Shown: one piece after another, positions 54,063-63,005 of the stretch
Position numbering within the stretch: position 1 is the stretch's first letter
How the letters are laid out: each line of letters begins with the position of its first letter
Source: an uncultured Porphyromonadaceae bacterium
Lineage (GTDB): Bacteria > Bacteroidota > Bacteroidia > Bacteroidales > Muribaculaceae
DNA length: 64,000 bases
Reading direction: 5' to 3'
Assembly: GCA_937989585.1 (NCBI GenBank)
Contig: CALKRW010000048.1
Span: 124,001 to 188,000 of the forward strand
Notes under the pieces: model-generated
What the model saw: only the letters and a program-made list of their open reading frames with translations
What the model was told of the DNA's origin: nothing
Database searches by the model: none
Position numbers and translations under genes: made by a program

Positions 54063-54095
54063 AGCGGCGCCCCTTTCCCGGGACGCCGCTTTTTT
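54063..54095 (+). terminator. Terminator of rpsP
   Basis: Stem AGCGGCG / CGCCGCT with a 14-base loop that can pair further, followed by TTTTT. Confidence 0.9.
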
Positions 54096-54137
54096 AACTG
54101 CGATTTCCCTTAACCAATCCTCAAATATTATTTTTCG

Positions 54138-56291
54138 ATGACAATCAAATCATCCGTCGCGGTCGCGCTTACTGTCGCCTCCGTCGCTTTAACACCTGAA
54201 ACTATGGCTCAAGACTCCGACAAGACCATATTCTCCCAGCCTTACGGCACTGTCCACGAGACAATTCCGTTCTCTCGCATCGACAACTCGGTATGGATTC
54301 CCGCGGTCGACCGTGGCATCCGCGAGGCCAGGAAAGAAGTTGACGCTATTGTCCGCCAGCGTTCGACACCCGATTTCGAGAACACAATCGTGGCCCTTGA
54401 GAACTCAGGAGCCGAACTCAACCGTGTCCTCAACGCATTCTTCCCCCTCGTTTCGGCAAATGCCGACGAGCAACTCATGGACATATCCGTCGACGTCTCC
54501 CGCAAACTCAGCGATTTCTCTACCGCACAGATCCTTAACGAGGGATTGTGGAGGCGCATACGCGATGTCTACGACAACCGTTCGAAATTCAACCTCTCTC
54601 CCGAGGACTCAATGCTCCTTCAGACCACTTACGATTCTTTTGCCCTCTCCGGAGCCAACCTTCAGGGAGAGGACCGCGAGAAGTTCAAGAAAATGTCTTC
54701 CGAACTCTCCGAACTCACTACACGTTTCGGACAGAACGTTCTCAAGGAACTCAACACCTACCAGATATGGCTTGACAAGAATCAGATTGCAGGCCTTCCA
54801 AAAGGCGTGGTAGATGCCGCCGCTGAGGCCGCAAAAGCCAAGGGTCGCGATGGCGAGTATCTCTTCGGTCTCGACCAGCCTACCTACATGGCCGTCATGA
54901 AATACGCTGACGACGATGCTGTCCGCGAGAAATTCTATCGCCTGTATTCAGGACGTAACACAAAGGGCGAGTTCAACAACGTCGAGATTCTTAAGCGCAT
55001 CGCCGACCTCCGTCGTCAGATTGCCAATCTCCTTGGCCGCGAGACCTACGCTGACCACTCCCTCACCCGTACCATGGCGCAGAATCCCGCCAACGTCTAT
55101 CGTCTGCTCAACCAGCTCCGCGAGGCCTACCGTCCCGCACTCGACAAGGAGATGCAGGAACTCACCGCCTATGCTACTGCTCAGCGTGGCACCGACACGC
55201 CCATAACACCATGGAACTATTCCTACTGGTCGAACAAGCATCGTGCCGACAAGTATAATTTCGACGAGGAGGCCCTTCGTCCATATTTCGAACTCGATAA
55301 TGTCATCAACGGTGTGTTCGGACTTGCCACGCGCCTCTACGGCCTCCACTTCACTTACAATCCCGATATCGAGGTCTACCATCCTGATGTCAAGGCCTTC
55401 GAGGTCACTGATGACAACGGCGAATATATAGGTATCATATACACCGACTTCTTCCCCCGTGACACCAAGTCTCCCGGTGCATGGATGACCAATTTCAAGG
55501 AACAGTGGATCGATGCCGACGGCAACAATTCGCGTCCTCATGTCTCCATCGTGATGAATTTCACCAAACCCACCTCCGATACCCCCTCGCTCCTTACGCC
55601 CTACGAGGCCGAGACTTTCCTGCACGAATTCGGTCACTCGCTCCACGGACTGCTCGCCGACACCAAATATCACTCACTCTCCGGCACATCCGTCTACCGC
55701 GACTTCGTGGAACTCCCCTCCCAGTTCAACGAGAACTATCTGACACAACGCGAATACCTCAACACTTTTGCCAAGCACTATAAGACCGGCGAGGCAATTC
55801 CCGATTCGCTTGTCAACGGCCTTGTCACCTCCTCGCAATACGGCGCGGCATACTCCTGCATGCGCCAGCTCATGTTCGGCTTCCTCGACATGGCCTGGCA
55901 CAGCACTCGCGGTCCCGTCGATGACGCCGTCGAGTTCGAGGCCGAGGCTATACGTCCGGTTCAGATTTTCGAGCCTGTCGAAGGCTCAATGGTATCGCCT
56001 CAGTTCAGCCACATCTTCGCCGGAGGTTACGCTGCCGGATACTATAGTTACAAATGGGCCGAGGTACTCGATGCCGACGCCTTCTCGGTATTCAAGAAGA
56101 ACGGCATCTTCGACCGCAAGACCGCCGACTCTTTCCGCAACAACATCCTTAAGCGCGGAGGGACCGAGAATCCCGCCGACCTCTATCGTCGTTTCCGCGG
56201 AGGCGAGCCCACCATCGATGCCCTGCTCCGCCGCGACGGAATCATCAAGGACGAGCCCAAGCCCGCTCCCGTCCGAATCAAAAAAGACTGA
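54138..56291 (+). CDS. M3 family metallopeptidase (Dcp-like peptidyl-dipeptidase)
   Basis: A 717-residue zinc peptidase. The HExxH motif is in ETFLHEFGHSLHGLLA and the third ligand Glu lies in the FVELPSQFNENYLTQ segment downstream. A hydrophobic N-terminus (VAVALTVASVALTPETMA) suggests export to the periplasm, as for E. coli Dcp-like enzymes in this phylum. M3 enzymes cut short peptides; removal of C-terminal dipeptides is inferred from overall similarity. Codon use is strongly C-rich, hinting at high expression. Own terminator downstream. Confidence 0.92.
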   Translation: MTIKSSVAVALTVASVALTPETMAQDSDKTIFSQPYGTVHETIPFSRIDNSVWIPAVDRGIREARKEVDAIVRQRSTPDFENTIVALENSGAELNRVLNAFFPLVSANADEQLMDISVDVSRKLSDFSTAQILNEGLWRRIRDVYDNRSKFNLSPEDSMLLQTTYDSFALSGANLQGEDREKFKKMSSELSELTTRFGQNVLKELNTYQIWLDKNQIAGLPKGVVDAAAEAAKAKGRDGEYLFGLDQPTYMAVMKYADDDAVREKFYRLYSGRNTKGEFNNVEILKRIADLRRQIANLLGRETYADHSLTRTMAQNPANVYRLLNQLREAYRPALDKEMQELTAYATAQRGTDTPITPWNYSYWSNKHRADKYNFDEEALRPYFELDNVINGVFGLATRLYGLHFTYNPDIEVYHPDVKAFEVTDDNGEYIGIIYTDFFPRDTKSPGAWMTNFKEQWIDADGNNSRPHVSIVMNFTKPTSDTPSLLTPYEAETFLHEFGHSLHGLLADTKYHSLSGTSVYRDFVELPSQFNENYLTQREYLNTFAKHYKTGEAIPDSLVNGLVTSSQYGAAYSCMRQLMFGFLDMAWHSTRGPVDDAVEFEAEAIRPVQIFEPVEGSMVSPQFSHIFAGGYAAGYYSYKWAEVLDADAFSVFKKNGIFDRKTADSFRNNILKRGGTENPADLYRRFRGGEPTIDALLRRDGIIKDEPKPAPVRIKKD

Positions 56292-56332
56292 CTCCTCGCC
56301 TATAGCGAATAATCTATAAACCTTAATTACCC

Positions 56333-56369
56333 AAGGCGGCATGCCCCGAATCCGGCATGCCGCCTTTTT
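56333..56369 (+). terminator. Terminator of the M3 peptidase gene
   Basis: A perfect 13-bp stem (AAGGCGGCATGCC / GGCATGCCGCCTT) with an 8-base loop, running into TTTTT. Confidence 0.9.
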
Positions 56370-56473
56370 GCATCCCGGCATGACTCGGCATTTCTATCTT
56401 TCCTGTTTCCCAACCTTTTCCAGGCGTGCATTGTTATAAATCATAAATATTATTTTTTCAACACGCACAGACT

Positions 56474-57547
56474 ATGAAAATCAACCGAACCCTGCTGTCA
56501 GTCATGCTTACAGGAGTTTGCGCCGCGGCCGCAGCCCCCGACTCCGACGCATGCACCCGAGTCGTCTACATCGGCGACGGCGAGAACAACGTCATCACAG
56601 GACGAACACTCGACTGGAAGGAAGACATCCCATCCAACCTCTACGTATTTCCCCGTGGCATTTTCCGTGAGGGCTACGACCGCCCCAACACACTTTCATG
56701 GACCTCGAAATACGGCTCAGTCTCAAACGTCGGATATGACATGGGCGTCACCGAAGGCATGAATGAGAAAGGTCTTGTCGTAAACCTCCTGTACCTTCCC
56801 GGAACATCATACTCATATACCGACGGCACCCCCGACACACGTCTGGTAATGTCCGCATCGCTTTGGGCACAATACGTCCTCGACAACTTCGCCACAACCG
56901 AAGATGCCGTCAAGACCCTACGTGAAGACACCTTCCGCATCGAGGCACCCGCAATGCCCGGCGGCTCCCCCACGACCGTCCACATGGCAATCTCCGACCT
57001 CACCGGCAACTCCGCCATCATCGAGTACCTCGACGGCAAACTATCCATCCACGAAGGACACCAGTATCAGGTGCTCACCAACGCGCCTCCATACGACCAG
57101 CAGCTCGCCGTCAACGAATACTGGAAACTCGTAGGAGGAATGCACATGCTTCCCGGCACAAACCGATCCCAGGACCGTTTCGCACGCGCCTCGTTCTACA
57201 TCAACGCCGTTCCACGCAATGCCGACCATGCGATGGCGCTTGCCGGAGTCTTCGGAGTAATCTTCAACTGCTCCGTACCAGTGGGAATCTCACTTCCCGA
57301 CAATCCCGAGATATCCTCCACCCGATGGCGTTCCGTAGCCGACCAGGCCAGACTCACCTACTACTACGGCACAACCCTCAATCCCTCCATCATGTGGGTC
57401 GACCTAAACGACTTCCAGTTAACACCCGGCTCCCCCATCATGAAACTCGACATCCTCAACCAGAAGAAATACTACCTCGGCAATGTCATCCACGACATGA
57501 AGCCCTCCAAATCCTTCTCCCCCCTCTACCGCTACACCACCGACTAA
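56474..57547 (+). CDS. Choloylglycine hydrolase family (linear amide C-N hydrolase; bile salt or penicillin acylase type)
   Basis: A 357-residue exported N-terminal nucleophile hydrolase. After a signal peptide (LLSVMLTGVCAAAAAP) the predicted catalytic residue is Cys27 in DACTRVVY, which must become the new N-terminus. Other family residues are Arg44 and Asp47 in GRTLDW, Asn203 in VLTNAPPYD and the Arg of RFARASF near 235-238. This set is shared by conjugated bile acid hydrolases and penicillin V acylases; sequence reading alone cannot choose. In a gut Bacteroidales, bile salt deconjugation is plausible. Very strong C bias in third codon positions. Confidence 0.88.
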   Translation: MKINRTLLSVMLTGVCAAAAAPDSDACTRVVYIGDGENNVITGRTLDWKEDIPSNLYVFPRGIFREGYDRPNTLSWTSKYGSVSNVGYDMGVTEGMNEKGLVVNLLYLPGTSYSYTDGTPDTRLVMSASLWAQYVLDNFATTEDAVKTLREDTFRIEAPAMPGGSPTTVHMAISDLTGNSAIIEYLDGKLSIHEGHQYQVLTNAPPYDQQLAVNEYWKLVGGMHMLPGTNRSQDRFARASFYINAVPRNADHAMALAGVFGVIFNCSVPVGISLPDNPEISSTRWRSVADQARLTYYYGTTLNPSIMWVDLNDFQLTPGSPIMKLDILNQKKYYLGNVIHDMKPSKSFSPLYRYTTD

Positions 57548-57782
57548 CCCACACAACTCCACAAAATACACGGGCAGCCCATTCTCCGGCTGCCCGTTTT
57601 CAATTTATATCCCTACCCATAATTCAGGATTCTCGGGATACCCCGTCATCACCGGGAACTGATTCCTCTGATGACTATGATTTCTCTGATTTTTTTAAAA
57701 AATTTTTCCTCATTGAAAAAATTTTTTTTCAAAAAATGCCAATCTATTCAGACAGCGCCACACAAACGACTCTCTGATGTTG
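57548..57782 (+). other. Spacer after the choloylglycine hydrolase gene
   Basis: It contains the terminator at 57570-57600 and then a very AT-rich tract (57680-57740) with runs of A and T leading to the promoter of RNA-like element copy 2. No gene is seen. Confidence 0.6.
57570..57600 (+). terminator. Terminator of the choloylglycine hydrolase gene
   Basis: Perfect stem ACGGGCAGCC / GGCTGCCCGT with an 8-base loop followed by TTT. Confidence 0.85.
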
Positions 57783-57790
57783 TATCTTTG
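57783..57790 (+). promoter_or_regulatory. -7 box of RNA-like element copy 2
   Basis: TATCTTTG followed by CAGCAGG; no TTTG at -33. It is about 120 bases before the left arm of the element, similar to the distance in copy 1 (about 95 bases). Confidence 0.55.
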
Positions 57791-57795
57791 CAGCA

Positions 57796-58155
57796 GGAAA
57801 AGTTGCTAGCGCTTTCCTTTCGGATTAGTTTCCTTGACTTCATATTCGATTCTTTCTCGGGGGACCGATAGGATGTTTAAGAAGCGAATCCAACCTTTAT
57901 CAATCAACATCTTAATCTTGTTTTTAATCCTCGTTCAACAAACCTAAACCTTTAACAACCAAACCGTTTTATCATATGAGACGCACCCCAACAGGCCAGA
58001 GACTGGCCCGTTCAGACACCCTCTGACCGTTCCACCATACTGCCGGTTTGATCGGATCCTATAAAGCCGTACCGCTCCCCTATCCCACCCATGCATTATG
58101 AATTTTAAATTTCCCCAAAACCTATAAACAGGATTAAAAACAAGATTAAGTTTTT
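57796..58155 (+). ncRNA. Candidate structured RNA, copy 2 (unknown family)
   Basis: The transcript would start near 57796 and end in the T5 run at 58151-58155. Arms at 57911-57931 and 58130-58150 are a perfect 21-bp inverted repeat sharing the core GTTTTTAATCCT with copy 1 but with different outer bases. Inside are GGCCAG/CTGGCC (57994-58008) and CGGT/GCCG (58044-58069), whose loop holds ATCGGATCCTA (58051-58061), identical to copy 1. The right arm followed by TTTTT could end transcription through this long-range helix. A 16-codon frame lies inside. Family unknown. Confidence 0.55.
57976..58026 (+). CDS. Tiny open frame inside RNA-like element copy 2 (16 aa)
   Basis: ATG 57976 to TGA 58024-58026 encodes 16 residues, MRRT then PTGQR and LARSDTL. 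It matches the frame of copy 1 at the first four positions (one K/R change) and at LARSD. Translation is not shown; conservation may reflect RNA structure. Confidence 0.35.
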   Translation: MRRTPTGQRLARSDTL

Positions 58156-58248
58156 CCACCTACCCTATCAAAAACAGCACAACAACCACCGGGAACGCTT
58201 CCACTCAGACAATGAAAACGCTCTCAAACAACAAATCCCCTCCCCCAC

Positions 58249-59337
58249 TCAATCGCCTAAAAGCGACTTGAGCAGCGGATAAAGATTATTAGCGAACACC
58301 GTAAAGCCAAGATCCGTGAAGTGATAGTTGTCGACCGTACCCTCGACACAGTCACCCAGTATCTTTTCGCCCGGGAAGTACGCCACATTGGCATCATCCT
58401 TGGCTATCTCGTCATATATCGCACGCAGAGTACGGTTCTTCTCGCCTATTGTCTCGAGCGTCTCGTTGTTGAAGCGCATGAGCGGAAAAATCGGCGACTC
58501 CACGAACACTATGGGAACTTCCGGATGCGCCTTACGGATAATCTCATAGAACGGCTTCATGCGCTCCTTGATTTCCGGCGTCTTGCAGTTCGGCAGAGCG
58601 TCGATTACTACGACTCCGGGGTCCTTCGCCGAAGCGATAAGTTCCGCAATCTCCGGGTCAAGTTTCGCATTCCCGCTGAAACCCAGATTGATGACCTCAC
58701 GGTCGAGCATCCGACCCAAAATCGACGTATGCACCATACCCGGACGTGAAGCGCAACCGCCCTGCAGTATGCTCGTACCATACATTATTATTGGCTTGTC
58801 TCGCCGAGGTGACTCGACTGCCGGCGGAAGTATTACCGCGGTCGAATCAACTCCAATCGACAGTGAGTCAACACCATCATACAGAGACAGATACAACATG
58901 TACTCCCTCATCTTCGGAGTCATGTCACTGATTACCAGCGTCCGCGTATGCCTGTCGTTGAACGAAGGCCGCGCACTGCTGACCGTAGTCCACTTGCCGT
59001 CCTCAAGCACATATAGGTCCAGTCCGCGTATGCCCGCTGCTGTCATGTGGTTCATGTTGAAACGTAGCATTGAAGTCCAGTCCGCGCCTATTGCAGATGC
59101 ATCCGAACGGAAACGGACAGCCAGCCCGGCAGCATCCTTGCCTAGGTTCCACACGTCCTTGCGCACCTTCGACTCCAGGGTATCCGGCAGACGCGAGTAG
59201 GCTTTTTTTGCATCCGGTGCAAGTGTTCCCAGCAATGGGAACTTCGACATATCATAATACTTCAGTTCAGAAGCCTTGATGGCATACATCGGAACAATGG
59301 AAAGAATTGCAAGCAGTGAAAGAAAATATTTTTTCAT
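58249..59337 (-). CDS. Exported SGNH/GDSL hydrolase
   Basis: A 362-residue secreted esterase. A signal peptide (YFLSLLAILSIVPMYA) leads a beta-sandwich N-domain (residues about 25-170, SGNH_hydro_N-like). The hydrolase domain then begins at PIIMYGTSILQGG, with the nucleophile Ser in GTS in place of GDS. Block II is NLGFSGNAKLDPE, block III includes ALPNC, and block V is DNYHFTDLGF with the catalytic Asp-x-x-His. Such two-domain enzymes often deacetylate glycans in Bacteroidetes; substrate unknown. No polysaccharide locus adjoins it. Confidence 0.88.
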   Translation of the reverse strand: MKKYFLSLLAILSIVPMYAIKASELKYYDMSKFPLLGTLAPDAKKAYSRLPDTLESKVRKDVWNLGKDAAGLAVRFRSDASAIGADWTSMLRFNMNHMTAAGIRGLDLYVLEDGKWTTVSSARPSFNDRHTRTLVISDMTPKMREYMLYLSLYDGVDSLSIGVDSTAVILPPAVESPRRDKPIIMYGTSILQGGCASRPGMVHTSILGRMLDREVINLGFSGNAKLDPEIAELIASAKDPGVVVIDALPNCKTPEIKERMKPFYEIIRKAHPEVPIVFVESPIFPLMRFNNETLETIGEKNRTLRAIYDEIAKDDANVAYFPGEKILGDCVEGTVDNYHFTDLGFTVFANNLYPLLKSLLGD

Positions 59338-59369
59338 GATGATATTATTATTTCAAAATCAGAATTATA

Positions 59370-60494
59370 TCAGTATTCACGTTCAAAATCAATTTCGAGT
59401 TGGCGGGGCCAGATGTCAGGATAAGCCCACGAGTCATCGTCCCCCGAACGCTCCAATCCGGGCGGATTGGACACCGTCAGGCCGACAAGCCGTATCTGCC
59501 TTGAACCTGACGCCGGCTCACATTCAGCATAGAGTTTCATCGCCGAGGCCATTATGTCTACGGCTGTCCATCTCTCCGGAGCCATCGGCAACGACAGCGA
59601 ACGCGTGCGGGTAGTAAAATCGGCATAGCGGATTTTCAGAGTGATGGTCGCTCCGGTGAACGAACGCCGGTCGAGGCGCCCTTCAAGTTCATTGGCAAGT
59701 TCCATTGCAGTTGCTCGGAATTGCTCATCGTCTCTGATGAATTCCTCCAGTGTCGTCTCGCATCCTACGCTCTTTCGTATCCTCGTCGACGCAACCGGCC
59801 GAAGATCGATTCCTCGTGCGAACTGATAGTACACCGGCCCCATTTTACCGAACTCGCGTACAAGCCGCTCGATAGGCAATGCCCTCAGGTCAGCCCCGCT
59901 GTGTATTCCCAGACGGTGCATGTGCTCCGCTGTCACAGGACCCACGCCCCAGAATTGCTCTATGGATAAAGCATCGATGAACTTCTGTGCCACCGACGGA
60001 TGAATTGTGCACAGCCCATTCGGCTTTCTGTAGTCCGATGCTATCTTCGCCAGGAATTTGTTATATGACACACCTGCCGAAGCCACCAGATGCAGCCGCT
60101 CGGCAATCTTGGCCTTGATTTCCCTGGCGATTGTAACCGCCATCGGAATACCAGGCTTGTTCACGCTGACATCAAGAAACGCCTCGTCAAGCGATATAGG
60201 CTCTATTACATCGGTATACTCATGGAAAATTTCATGCATCTTGGAAGATACATCCTTATAGACCTCGAAGCGCGGCAGGACAAAACGCAGACCCGGACAC
60301 TTTCGCATGGCCTGGAGCGAGGGCATTGCCGAACGCACACCGTATTGTCGAGCCTCGTATGATGCGGCCGCCACCACGCCACCGCGCGAGGCATGACCCA
60401 CCGCAACCGGGATTCCACGCAACTCCGGATTGTCGCGCTGCTCCACCGATGCGAAAAAAGCATCCATATCGATATGTATGATCTTACGGTCCAT
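59370..60494 (-). CDS. dinB: DNA polymerase IV (Y family)
   Basis: DinB is the translesion polymerase that bypasses damaged bases with low fidelity. From ATG 60494-60492 the protein has 374 residues. Catalytic motifs: HIDMDAFFASVEQ (first Asp) and EPISLDEAFLDV (Asp-Glu pair). The palm includes ASAGVSYNKFLAKIASDYRKPNG; helix-hairpin-helix FWGVGPVTAEHMHRLGI. The little-finger domain follows. The C-terminal beta-clamp-binding motif is not obvious. No LexA box is seen; the -7 box TACATTTG (60519-60512) is 18 bases upstream. Confidence 0.93.
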   Translation of the reverse strand: MDRKIIHIDMDAFFASVEQRDNPELRGIPVAVGHASRGGVVAAASYEARQYGVRSAMPSLQAMRKCPGLRFVLPRFEVYKDVSSKMHEIFHEYTDVIEPISLDEAFLDVSVNKPGIPMAVTIAREIKAKIAERLHLVASAGVSYNKFLAKIASDYRKPNGLCTIHPSVAQKFIDALSIEQFWGVGPVTAEHMHRLGIHSGADLRALPIERLVREFGKMGPVYYQFARGIDLRPVASTRIRKSVGCETTLEEFIRDDEQFRATAMELANELEGRLDRRSFTGATITLKIRYADFTTRTRSLSLPMAPERWTAVDIMASAMKLYAECEPASGSRQIRLVGLTVSNPPGLERSGDDDSWAYPDIWPRQLEIDFEREY

Positions 60495-60511
60495 GAAATG
60501 TCTTCCTTTCG

Positions 60512-60569
60512 CAAATGTACAAACTTTCTGCGATTGGGCCCTTGTTTTCAAATAATTTCGTTAAATTTG
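60512..60569. promoter_or_regulatory. Divergent -7 boxes of dinB and the DUF362 gene
   Basis: Minus strand TACATTTG (60519-60512) for dinB; plus strand TAAATTTG (60562-60569) for the DUF362 gene. Neither has an ideal -33 TTTG. Confidence 0.5.
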
Positions 60570-60607
60570 CTGTTGAAACCAATCTCATAACCCGATATAC
60601 TACTTTT

Positions 60608-61729
60608 ATGGAATCCAAGGTTTACTTTACCAATCTCCGTACCAACGCTAACACGAACCTGCTCGACAAACTCGAGAGGCTGTGCATACGCGCCGGTCTT
60701 CTCTCCTATAATCTCAAAGACCAGTTCGTCGCCATCAAACTCCACTTCGGCGAGCCAGGCAACCTGGCATATATCCGCCCCAACTTCGCAGGACGTCTCG
60801 TCGAACTGCTCAAGAAACAGGGTGCCAAACCATTCCTTACCGACTGCAACACTCTCTACTCCGGCCGACGCTCCAATGCCGTCGACCACGTTGACGCCGC
60901 CATGGAGAACGGCTTCAACCCTATCGTAGTCAAGGCCCCCGTCATTATCGCCGACGGTCTCAAAGGTGTTGATGACCGTGAGATTCCCCTCGACAATGCT
61001 GAATTCTGTCGCGCCCCCAAAATCGGTTCCGCACTTGCGGATGCCGATGTGATCATCTCGTTCACCCACTTCAAGGGCCACGAGCAGGCAGGTTTCGGCG
61101 GCGCCCTCAAGAACCTCGGCATGGGCGGCGGTTCGGTACGCGGCAAACTAGAGATGCACGGCAACTCCAAACCTGTCATCAACCGCGACAACTGTATCGG
61201 CTGCGGTGTCTGCGTCCGCCATTGCGCCCACGACGCACTCTCGCTCGATGCCGACCATAAGGCTGTCATCAACTACGACAAATGCGTCGGCTGCGGCCAG
61301 TGTGTAGCACTCTGCCAGCACGACGGAGCAGTCCTCGCCGCATGGGACACTTCAGAGAACCTGAACTGCAAGATCGCCGAATATACCGAGGCCGTCCTGA
61401 AGGACAAGCCCAACTTCCACATCTCATTCATCATGAACGTGTCGCCCGAGTGTGACTGCTGGGGCCACAACGACGCCGCTGTCGTACCCGACCTCGGCAT
61501 ACTTGCCTCAACCGACCCTGTCGCACTCGACCAGGCCTGCGTCGACCTCGTGAAGAAAGCACCTGTCCTGCCGACTGACAATGAACTTGAGAACGCACAT
61601 CAGCACGAGGATCTCGCCGGTCACGATAAGTTCAAACTCCTGCACCCCAACACCGACTGGGAGGCCGGTCTCGCCCATGCTGAAAAACTTGGCCTCGGCA
61701 CCCGCGCCTACACCCTCATCACCTGCTGA
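60608..61729 (+). CDS. DUF362 domain protein with two 4Fe-4S clusters
   Basis: From ATG 60608 the product has 373 residues. Residues 1-185 plus the C-terminus form the DUF362 domain (KLHFGEPGNLAYIRPNF, FLTDCNTLYSGRRSNAVDH, SFTHFKGHEQAGFGGALKNLGMG). A bacterial ferredoxin insert lies between: C196-x2-C-x2-C-x3-C and C226-x2-C-x2-C-x3-C in CIGCGVCVRHC and CVGCGQCVALC. The substrate or redox partner is not established for the family. Cytoplasmic, no signal peptide. Strong C bias in third positions, as in its neighbours from 53 kb on. Confidence 0.88.
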   Translation: MESKVYFTNLRTNANTNLLDKLERLCIRAGLLSYNLKDQFVAIKLHFGEPGNLAYIRPNFAGRLVELLKKQGAKPFLTDCNTLYSGRRSNAVDHVDAAMENGFNPIVVKAPVIIADGLKGVDDREIPLDNAEFCRAPKIGSALADADVIISFTHFKGHEQAGFGGALKNLGMGGGSVRGKLEMHGNSKPVINRDNCIGCGVCVRHCAHDALSLDADHKAVINYDKCVGCGQCVALCQHDGAVLAAWDTSENLNCKIAEYTEAVLKDKPNFHISFIMNVSPECDCWGHNDAAVVPDLGILASTDPVALDQACVDLVKKAPVLPTDNELENAHQHEDLAGHDKFKLLHPNTDWEAGLAHAEKLGLGTRAYTLITC

Positions 61730-61751
61730 ACAAACCAAAAGCACATAACGA

Positions 61752-61791
61752 CGGGAGGCTGCAATCGTAAATCACACGATACAGCCTCCCG
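61752..61791 (+). terminator. Hairpin after the DUF362 gene
   Basis: Stem CGGGAGGCTG / CAGCCTCCCG with an inner ATCGT/ACGAT pair; the T-tract after it is modest. It also stands at the end of the convergent nitroreductase gene. Confidence 0.65.
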
Positions 61792-61854
61792 GCATTTATA
61801 TTGGAAATGGGGAAAACGTGCTTCAATCGTCCCCGCTAAGAATTATCCGGCAAC

Positions 61855-62499
61855 TCAACGGCGGGGATAGCCGATGAGGTCGTTTAGAACCAGAAGGGTA
61901 CCTTCCTGAAGGTGGAGCAGGTCGGTCAGGGCCGCACGGTCCATCGTGTACCGGGGTACGTTCACGAGACCCAGCCCGGCGCAGGCTATACCGACGTTCT
62001 GACTGACCATGCCGCCGTCGACATAGCCCATATTGTCAGAAGCCTGTCTGTCAGGGACACCGAAACGTGCGGGAGTCAATACATACACGAACGCGAGAGG
62101 CGGCAACTGGGTTATGTTCGGCTGTCCTCCCACAACGATATCGCGGTGGTCTCCTTCGGCCACAAGTTCAATCTCCTGCGAGTCGGGAAGATAATGGTAT
62201 GCCCCTTCGGGAGTGAAGACGTATATGTCGATGTCATTCTTGCCGAGGGCCGAGGGTGCCGTGCGCTTGCCATCAGGTCGATTCACACCGTCGGCGGCCC
62301 AGAGCAGATTGCTTAGATCGCGCATGGAAACGGGCTTGTCGGCCCATACTCTCTCGCTGTGACGCTTACTGAGTGCTGTCATGACGGGCAGTCCCCTGTC
62401 GATTTGCGGAGGGTCGAGTTTTATGCGACTTGTGTCAGAGGCTGTTGCTGTCAAAGCCATAATGGTAAGGGTTAATATTGAGGTAACTGACTTTTTCAT
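61855..62499 (-). CDS. Exported nitroreductase-family flavoprotein
   Basis: A 214-residue protein with a cleavable-looking signal (SVTSILTLTIMALTATAS) before a nitroreductase domain. The domain shows the FMN-binding RHSERVWADKPVSMRDLSNLLWAADGVN pattern, RTAPSALGKNDIDIYVF, and GGMVSQNVGIACAGLGL, the helix near the flavin. This is the SagB-like/small nitroreductase type. A signal peptide on a nitroreductase is uncommon outside Bacteroidetes; if real, the enzyme works in the periplasm with an unknown electron source. Monocistronic. Confidence 0.85.
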   Translation of the reverse strand: MKKSVTSILTLTIMALTATASDTSRIKLDPPQIDRGLPVMTALSKRHSERVWADKPVSMRDLSNLLWAADGVNRPDGKRTAPSALGKNDIDIYVFTPEGAYHYLPDSQEIELVAEGDHRDIVVGGQPNITQLPPLAFVYVLTPARFGVPDRQASDNMGYVDGGMVSQNVGIACAGLGLVNVPRYTMDRAALTDLLHLQEGTLLVLNDLIGYPRR

Positions 62500-62540
62500 A
62501 TCGACATTAATAACGTAAGGTTAACGCAAAAGGTTTTAAT

Positions 62541-62990
62541 TCACACTAAATTTGGATTTGAGTCCTCGTGCGAACGGTGGCTGTCCAGACAGTCCTTGCA
62601 GACACCCTTGCCTACGAAGTTGACACTCTGCAGGAGAAAACCCTCGGGTATATTGAAAGGCGGAATATGCTCTGATTCGAGACAGTAGACCTTGCCGCAT
62701 TCCACGCATTTGAAATGGATGTGCATGTCGCTGACCGAGTGTCCACATTCTCCCCTGCACAGTTCATAACGCAAGGAGCCGCTGCCGTCATCGATTTCGT
62801 GGACGAGATCATTTTCCACGAACAGCCTTATGACGCGGAAAACGCCGGATTTGTCTATCGAGGCTATGTCTTCCTCAATCTCGGCAATGCTGACAGGATG
62901 CCGGAAGCCGTCTAGACAACGGGCTACCAGAATCCTGTTCGGCGTAGGGCGTATGCCTTTCTGCTCTAACAGAGCGCTTATTCTGTCCAT
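62541..62990 (-). CDS. Fur family metal-responsive repressor
   Basis: A 149-residue Fur/Zur-type regulator. The N-terminal winged helix (RPTPNRILVARCLDGFRHPVSIAEIEEDI ... GVFRVIRLFVENDLV) is followed by the dimer/metal domain with HIHFKCVECGKVYCLE and a second Cys pair, CKDC, forming the structural zinc site. The operator and the sensed metal cannot be read. It lies 15 bases after the Cu/Zn-type permease gene on the same strand, so it is co-transcribed with and probably controls metal export. Confidence 0.9.
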   Translation of the reverse strand: MDRISALLEQKGIRPTPNRILVARCLDGFRHPVSIAEIEEDIASIDKSGVFRVIRLFVENDLVHEIDDGSGSLRYELCRGECGHSVSDMHIHFKCVECGKVYCLESEHIPPFNIPEGFLLQSVNFVGKGVCKDCLDSHRSHEDSNPNLV

Positions 62991-63005
62991 TGGGTCAGTG
63001 CAATA

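Noticed and set aside
57671..57871. A 66-codon plus-strand frame starting MTMISLIFLKN
   Set aside because: It runs through an AT-rich tract and across the promoter of the RNA-like element, with no family sequence.
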